A stretch of 64,000 nt of DNA from Amyloporia xantha (taxonomy: Eukaryota; Basidiomycota; Agaricomycetes; Polyporales; Adustoporiaceae): NCBI GenBank assembly GCA_036971615.1, contig JAYKKR010000010.1:1240001-1304000 (forward strand), in the 5' to 3' direction. Under the pieces are notes generated by a model. That model had not been told where the DNA came from, did not search any database, and worked only from the letters and a program-made list of their open reading frames with translations. The translations under genes were made by a program, and so were the position numbers. Below are positions 57,635 to 64,000 of the stretch, one piece after another. Numbering within the stretch: position 1 is the stretch's first letter; each line of letters starts with the position of its first letter.

Positions 57635-59335
57635 TTGTGAGTTCTCAAGGCGAATTTGTGCAGCGCAGAAGCTTGTATGACAAACGAGAGGTTCCGAGTC
57701 GGATGCAGCGGGGCCGGTGAGAGTCAGAAGGTGAGAAGATCGCCTGGAACGCGCAAACTCACAGGTACGGGGACCCTGACTTATTTATCTCGCAGTTACC
57801 CAACGATCCTTGGGAGTTATGAGAATCACGTGGACGTCGTCTTTGCCACAATCTATAGCTACACTGTCCTTGTGCCTCCAGAGAAATAAAGCCATGCAGG
57901 TCGGATACAATATGAAGATACTGTATGAAGATGACTGGTGCTCGACAAAGATACTAGTACAGGAATCGAAGATTTTCTGGAGATCAGAATTGAAATATGG
58001 AGCTTTTCAGAATACAAGTCGGCATGGAACTTGAGAATGTCTAAACTCTACCATAGTGAGCCATTTCTGCGATGTCCCCTATGAGCAAAGAGAGAACTAA
58101 GGCAAAGTCGTCCACGAGGACATAAAGACAGATATCCGATTCGTAGCTGCTGCGTATAATAAACAAAGCGATAGCAGGATCAATCGGCACATTGAGGTCG
58201 ACGACATGTCGCCCATACAATTCAAACAAAGAGGTAGGGCGTAGGCGGCCTAGTATTATCAAGCAACTAGCTGTCGACACCCGTGCATGGAATCGCGGTG
58301 CGCCTTCGCATTGAAGGGTCCCTACAGGGGATCCGTTCAATACGGTGATGCCTGAGTTACAAGGTACACATATTCCAGTGAGGAATGTAAAAACAAAAAC
58401 GTCGAAAAACACTCACAAAATGGCCAGAGAATAATAATCCATGGCATTCTCGCGATTCATTATTTATAATGCCGGCTGTCATAGATTGGAGCAAGCAATA
58501 GGCAGTGTCGTAGTGGAACAGACTGAGTATAGGAACCTGACGTTTCCAGGTTCAGTTGAGATTAAGTGCGTGTTGGTAGAACTATGAGTGACAATAAGGT
58601 GTAGGACAAACACCAAGCACAGGTGAAGACCGATTTCGCCACTGTCCGTAGGCCGTGGTTATAAGAGAGAGGTGTCTGAGAATCAGGAGCAAGTTTCCGT
58701 CGGCGTCGCGCAATGATACAGTCGGGGAATTTCCCTCGGTGGAAGCAACAAGGACACGGGATATTTTGAATAGCACAGTCGGCATCGCACAAGCATTGAG
58801 ACTAAACGATTGTATGGGCCGCCACAAGGAACGCCCAATAAGATTCCCAATTCGTGGTCGATATTGGTTGGTGGATCCACAGCTTTGATAATGCGAATTC
58901 GTCAAGCAGAGGCTGTAACCCATGCAACGGGATACCAGTAGAATGTGTAAGTCCGCGGTTCCACGCGAGGCTCGAGCAGTATGGAGACGTTCGATACAAT
59001 TCCAGGCAGTCAGAGGACTGTAAAATTCTTGCAAATCAATGTTGTTGCCGGCCGTGGCATGATAGCCGCAAAATAAGATCCGCGTTGCTGAGGAGTATAC
59101 ATTCGAGAACTTGAGATCGGTGTAGGTTGTACTTGAGTCATTGTAAGAGATGCACAGAGATCCAGGCGTAGACATAAGAAGAAGGATAGAGGCCCTGTGC
59201 CAACATTGCTGACCAATATAGAGATGACTCTGAGCTATAGGACTTGGTGGTTGACTAACTTGTGATTGCGAGTGAACAGCTTGAGGTGGTGCGAAGCACG
59301 CCCAGCATTGTGTCAATAGTGCGAGCAGAGTGCAT
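57635..59335. other. 1.7-kb stretch with weak minus-strand ORFs
   Basis: Two minus-strand frames are open here: 58041-58412 (containing NVPIDPAIALFIIRSSYESD) and 58582-59316 (starting at a TTG, with internal ATGs). Neither resembles a known family, and I could not join them with consistent splice sites. TATAAATA occurs on the minus strand at 58461-58468, about 20 bp before an ATG at 58442 that opens only a short frame. This could be a lineage-specific gene, a decayed gene, or noncoding DNA. Confidence 0.3.
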
Positions 59336-60406
59336 TTAGTCCACTTCTGATGCGAAGGACTCCTCCGCGATAGGCCTAAGAGCCGTTGGTGGCGTCCCAG
59401 GGTACGCGAGTCCTATCACGGACCATATACGTCCAGCAGCTCCAGTGAGAGGTGAACATAAGCGCAATGAATCCCGATTGAGATATATTCGCGCAGGGGC
59501 TTGAGGTGCATGGGAGACAAGAGTATAGGTGTCAATTAGTGATTTGTCTGCATGATCGGAACTCGAGAACGTGAGGATCTCATGAGACACAGAACCGTTG
59601 GGACTATTTTGTTTGAGGGAAAGAATAGTTGAGTCAATTGGATGGAAAATCAGTGGGAGTTCTGAGAAAGTCGCAGTCGCCATAGAATATTTGTCCTCGT
59701 CGGATCCGACCACAGTCAGGCCAGAATCAGATTCGCTGCTTTGGTCGTCCACCGCGTCTATGCTCAGCCTGGAGAAGAGCACTACCAGCTGTTCCATGTC
59801 TTTCTCGAAATCGGGTGCTACTGACAGCATATCGGAGTTGTGACATAGCTCGTCGAAGTGGAGATCGATCAACGGCGGAGGTTCGTCCAGGGCGTAATCG
59901 TGGACAGTGCACTCGGCGAATGCATCAATCAATTCATCTAGGCCCTCCTCGATGGATGTATCGTAGGAGCGTATGCATTCGCCAAGTTGCGGGCTATCGT
60001 CGATGCTGGACTTGGCTGTGGAGGACAAAGAGAAGGGCGCGTCGACATCCATCAAGTCCGTGTTAATCTTGAGATTTGGACAGTCCGCATAGAGGTCCAT
60101 GTTATGAAGTAGTTGCGTGTCAAAAATGACTTGTGGCGGTCTATTCGTTGAGGTTTGCTGGACCTGAGGTTGACGGGAGGGGGTACACCGGCGCGCGCGA
60201 AGAGTCAGACATGCGTTGGGTGGAATATGCCACAGACAGACAGCAGAAATACCGACCTTCATCTGAAATGGATTGAACATAAACGCATCGGAATCGTCAA
60301 CATGCATCGCGTCGTCGTGCAACTTCACCACGGCGCGCATCTTCTTTGATTGCGAAATCTTGGAAAGACCCAGTCTCAAACCACGCAGGACAGGGTAACG
60401 AACCAT
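59336..60406 (-). CDS. unassigned acidic protein
   Basis: The likely start is ATG 60406 (MVRYPVLRGLRLGLSKISQS). An intron (about 60252-60160) separates VDDSDAFMFNPFQMK from VQQTSTNRPPQVIFDTQL. The single long second exon, to the stop at 59336, is rich in Asp, Glu and Ser, with segments such as MDVDAPFSLSSTAK, TSIEEGLDELIDAFAECTVH and SESDSGLTVVGSDEDKYSMA. The length of the open frame supports coding. I see no signal peptide, membrane segment or known domain. It is divergent from the STB6-like gene. Confidence 0.55.
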   Translation of the reverse strand: MVRYPVLRGLRLGLSKISQSKKMRAVVKLHDDAMHVDDSDAFMFNPFQMKVGISAVCLWHIPPNACLTLRARRCTPSRQPQVQQTSTNRPPQVIFDTQLLHNMDLYADCPNLKINTDLMDVDAPFSLSSTAKSSIDDSPQLGECIRSYDTSIEEGLDELIDAFAECTVHDYALDEPPPLIDLHFDELCHNSDMLSVAPDFEKDMEQLVVLFSRLSIDAVDDQSSESDSGLTVVGSDEDKYSMATATFSELPLIFHPIDSTILSLKQNSPNGSVSHEILTFSSSDHADKSLIDTYTLVSHAPQAPARIYLNRDSLRLCSPLTGAAGRIWSVIGLAYPGTPPTALRPIAEESFASEVD

Positions 60407-60943
60407 TCTTGCAGGCAAGGGCCGGATGAAAGGGTAGAACAAGCGATGATGGGAGTGGAAGGTAACGGAAAGATCACGGAGCTCTGGCACTCGTTCGTGA
60501 CGCGAGTTCAACATAACGCATCGATCGTGCGAGCACTGCCAGATGTTCCGGTCAGATCCGGATGTCACAGCCCTTGCAGAGGTAGGATTGTTAGATAATC
60601 CAAGCTGAACGGAGTTCACGCCGGCAGAAGAACAATGGCCGTGCTCGGTGGCGTAATTACAGTATTGGACGAAAATGGAACTCCACTCAGCTATGATTGT
60701 CCCCCGTTCCACTACGAGAAAAATGTAAGGTCCTCTTCGCGTAGACGGCAACATCTGAGGGGTATGAATGTCATGGCAAGCACTGGAGGGCCGCCTCCAG
60801 TGGCCCACGATACAGCTCTAATCTTCAAGACCTTCCATATTTGGGCGGTCTGTACGCCCCGACGAGCGCCCATAAGTGGTACTTGGTGCCTCGGGCGTGT
60901 ATTGCTCGGGCGCAGCACCTCCACTCCCCATCCAACAGCCTAG
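60407..60943. promoter_or_regulatory. divergent promoter, acidic protein / STB6-like
   Basis: A 537-bp stretch. The bases just before the STB6-like ATG (cctag-ATG) look like a 3' splice site, so a 5'-UTR intron or an extra upstream exon (frame open at 60635-60943) is possible. Confidence 0.35.
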
Positions 60944-63900
60944 ATGGAACGCCAACAGCAGAGAGGTCTTCCGGAGAGAACTACTTCTCGTCTGTCGATA
61001 CCAGCCACGGGCTATCCGTCTCTCTCTAATGGTCGTTCCAGGAGCGGGTCTCTTATCCCTGGCGCGAACTCCCCGTCCATTTCACCTCTAGCTTCCCGCT
61101 CGTATTCCAGAATCAGCTCGCCACCATCTTTACTGTCTCATTCACAGCCACCTACTCCCCTCGAGTCTCCTCAGGTATCTTCCAGCTATATACCGCTGGC
61201 CGGGAACGCGAGGAGGCTGCTCATGCCAACCGTTCGCTCCACTCGATCGACACCCTCTCCTCGTTTACAACACTATAAAGGGTCGCCGTCAAAGATGGCT
61301 AGGACGCGTGCTGGTTCAGTGTCTGTTTACCCGCCGCTTGACCAGAACGACCGGGTGTCCTCAGCAAGCACTCCAGAATGGATTGGGGGAGGGTGTAGGT
61401 TCGAGATTGTTGAGGAGCAAATCGAGCTCGAGGGGTATCAGATATACGCAGTTGAGAAGTGGTGTGTTCCCTGTCGCAATCTATTTGACAGGATAATGAC
61501 TCCATAAAAGGGTGGTAGAACGCCGACGACCCGTCATAGTGTTGACCGTGTTCACAGGAGATCCGAAACATAAAGTGTGGTATTGTCGTTCCTGATAAAC
61601 CTTACTGTCCTAACATCTCCCTCAGATTATTGTGACGGCCCTTAGTCCTCGGTCAACGCTTAACCAAATGGAAGCCTATGTGGAGTGGGAGAAGGCAACC
61701 CGTCTTCTTCGCACAGATGGTGCACGTCCTAAAGAGGTACGCTGCCACCCTCCTGCATCAATCAGATCCGACACAGCTGAAGGTCTTGTGTATGGTAGAT
61801 AGCAAAAGGCACATTGTTCGTGACATCGCTCGCTAACTTCCGCTCCGACTACACCATTGTACATATACCCCACGGCAATTTCCTCGACGTCCGGGAGCAG
61901 CTATATACTAACATCAATCTTCTGCGTATGGGATGCAGTGGGCGCAGCGCGCTTACTCTTGAGGAGCCCAGGTCCGTCTACCAGTATATTACCTGACTTG
62001 TTCGCTTGACGTTGATCATATGACAGTGATACCACGAAGGATCGCTTTATTTTAATGTATCATGTTCCCGACAAATCACGGTCTGGAACGTCCTTCAACG
62101 CGACGGTGCTAGAACTCGTCAAGCTCATTCAGGCTGCGCTTGCAATATTTGACATGTTCGACCTGTCTTCAGAGGAACGGAATGGGCTGCTATGTGACGT
62201 AACGTCTGAAGGTATCAAGCGCTGGGTCACCGAGGTCGGGGAGCCATGTATGAAGGTCGAGGTGCGTCTTCCTACCGAGTCCTACGCTTTGGCTGAAACA
62301 TAGCTGATGGTGTATTATATACACTAGCATATGGAGAGGGTTGCTGATCCTACGGTCGTCGCGGCCCTCTTCAGCTTAATCTTGACCATCAGGAACAAGT
62401 TGCACGCTCTCGGTCATGTACGGTGTCCCTGTGAGACCTCTCAGTGTGGTCCACTTGTCTGACGTATGCGTTATACAGTATGTCCCGAAGGATCCCTTTC
62501 TATACCCGCAAGGCTTCACACGAGCGCTCACCTCGTATCACACCTCAAAGCCACACGGTCAGAACAATACACATCACCTAGTCCATCCACGTAGTTCTTC
62601 ACCCCCGGGACCCAGCACGAGTCCAAACCTGGCTGCGGCTGCGGCCCCTTCACCCAGCACTTCACCCGTTCCCCCGGTCGCCTATCTATCTCAGCAGCTC
62701 GTAGAGTCCATCCAGTCTGCGTACGACAAGAAAGCGCGCCAGAACGAGTCGTACAAAGTGCACCGCGTGCTGAAAAGCAAGCTCGATGATCTCGCCTCGG
62801 ACCTGCGCACCAGCTCTGTAACTTCGGCCGGAGATGTAGAAGTTGGCGGGGGTGGAACGGCGAGTAGCATCAACCCGACCGGGGATTTGGGCGCGTTTGT
62901 CAAGGTTGTCGCGGGGAGCTCTAAGGACGCCCCGCAGAGCCTCCGCTATTTGTGGACTGGCAGGCCGGAAGAGGTAGGGAAGAAGAGGCGGGAAAAGGAA
63001 GCGGTGTGGAGCGATGCCGAGCGGGACCGGGAAGAACGCGAAAGAGACAGAGACGGCGATAGGGAGGGTGGCGGAAAAGACGGTCGTGAGAGACACGGGA
63101 AGGACAGGGATGAAAAGGGCGGGGAGAGAGAGAGGGAAGTTAGATCCTCAGGTGACGAGAGCGAGTCCAAGCCTTGGTCAGGGAGAGTGCAGCGTAAGAT
63201 TGAAAGCTGGGCTGCGTGAGTACTGTTGTCATTCATTTCCGTTCACTGATGAACCGAACCAACGGTGTACAGCCTAGGTCGGACGAAGAAGCTGAGCGTC
63301 GATTTTGGGGCATTGGGCAAGACACTTCCAAACCGTGGCGGTCAGTCCGAGCAGTCCGGACCACCCTCAACGGTGCCATCTGTCAGGGTTACTGGGTGAG
63401 CGCCAACATGGCAGCTGATCTCGTCATTGATAACGGTATGTTCTACAGAGAACAGGACGAGCCTTTGAGCAGCGGACAAGCTTCTCCCACCTGTGAGTTC
63501 GTCAACGCGTTCAGCATTATGTCGTCAGGATTGATCACCGCTTTTAGTCGACTCATTCCCTCATGGGATGCTCGGTATTGGCACATTTACCCCTGCACAG
63601 CGTTCTGCAAGCGAACTCTTGGAATACGACCGGCGGATCAGCGAGTTCAACAAGAAGCGTCCTTCGACCAGACCGCATCTTCAATCACGCATCATTAGTT
63701 GGTCCGATCCATTGAGTGCAAGGGAGCTGGTGGACGACGAGGACTACAAGGAGAAGCACCAGATTCGCGTAACGACACCCAAAGCAGTCGAGTCTGCCGG
63801 AGAAGAAGAAGAAGAGGTTGACGGTATGGCAACAGACACCGAGCTTGAGAATACGCGTAGAAGGCAGCTCGTTGCGTTCGGACCACGACGGTGTCGGAGT

Positions 63901-64000
63901 TTCGACACCGCAACTGATGTCAAGGATACTCGTGTCCTTCCCATCGAGCGGATGCGTATCGACGTGGAGCTCTGTGGCCAGCTGCTTGTCATGCGCCGGC
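60944..64000 (+). CDS. STB6-like N-terminal domain protein (partial, runs off window)
   Basis: Fungal protein related to yeast Stb2/Stb6, found as Sin3-binding proteins. The start ATG 60944 gives MERQQQRGLPERTTSRLSIP and a Ser/Pro-rich segment. The STB6-like domain then reads RFEIVEEQIELEGYQIYAVE-KW, an intron, VVERRRPVIVLTVFTGDPKH, MEAYVEWEKATRLLRTD, KGTLFVTSLANFRSDYTIVH, NINLLRMGCSGRSALTLEEP, FNATVLELVKLIQAALAIFD, and LFSLILTIRNKLHALGH. Downstream lie a Ser/Pro-rich linker, LSQQLVESIQSAYDKKARQN, a strongly charged Arg/Glu/Asp stretch (63010-63150), and EEAERRFWGIGQDTSKPWRS. One junction near 61720 or 61737 is ambiguous. The frame is open at 64000, so the C-terminus is missing. A link to Sin3 repression is by family only. 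Confidence 0.8.

Overview
This window is nuclear DNA of a filamentous basidiomycete, most likely an Agaricomycete near the Polyporales (inferred). Genes are packed head-to-head and tail-to-tail, cut by many GT-AG introns of about 45-80 nt, and the proteins read as fungal orthologues. I see no transposon, rRNA, tRNA or CRISPR array. Twenty-two protein genes can be supported; the first and last run off the window. Almost all are conserved housekeeping genes.

Left part (1-23.1 kb): a Zn2Cys6 transcription factor (cut at base 1), Mediator MED17, ribosomal protein uL18/RPL5, an RBM42-like RNA-binding protein, the ubiquinone hydroxylase COQ6, the spliceosome-associated ARM protein CTNNBL1, the U3 snoRNP WD40 protein UTP15, TCTP, protein disulfide isomerase, verprolin/WIP, and an unassigned multi-pass membrane protein with a long disordered tail. 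Middle (23.6-47.7 kb): the giant SAGA/NuA4 scaffold TRA1 converging on a BRD8/Bdc1-like bromodomain gene (a second NuA4 component), vacuolar proteinase A, a DCAF6-like WD40 protein, the CTD kinase CTK1/CDK12, and COP9 signalosome subunit CSN4.

Right part (48.2-64 kb) is the least ordinary. It holds a large gene (48215-53865) whose C-terminal half is a run of fourteen exons that all begin by completing the same split Tyr codon (T|AT, phase 1). The core of each exon reads close to Y-D-P-A-V-Y-P-x-F-D-I-Y-P, so this is an array of symmetrical, duplicable exon cassettes. Two other repeat families lie upstream in its long exon. Next come a tandem pair of PUB-domain paralogues, a poorly coding 1.7 kb stretch, an unassigned acidic protein, and an STB6-like (Sin3-binding family) gene cut by the window end.

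Two cross-cutting observations. First, several essential genes (COQ6, CTNNBL1 twice, TRA1) carry single-base frame breaks beside short C or G runs that no plausible intron explains. This pattern suits uncorrected consensus errors better than gene decay. Second, the octamer ATCACGTG/CACGTGAT recurs in intergenic promoters, including a pair 11 bp apart upstream of TRA1, and a TGACGTGTCA element lies just upstream of the PDI gene.
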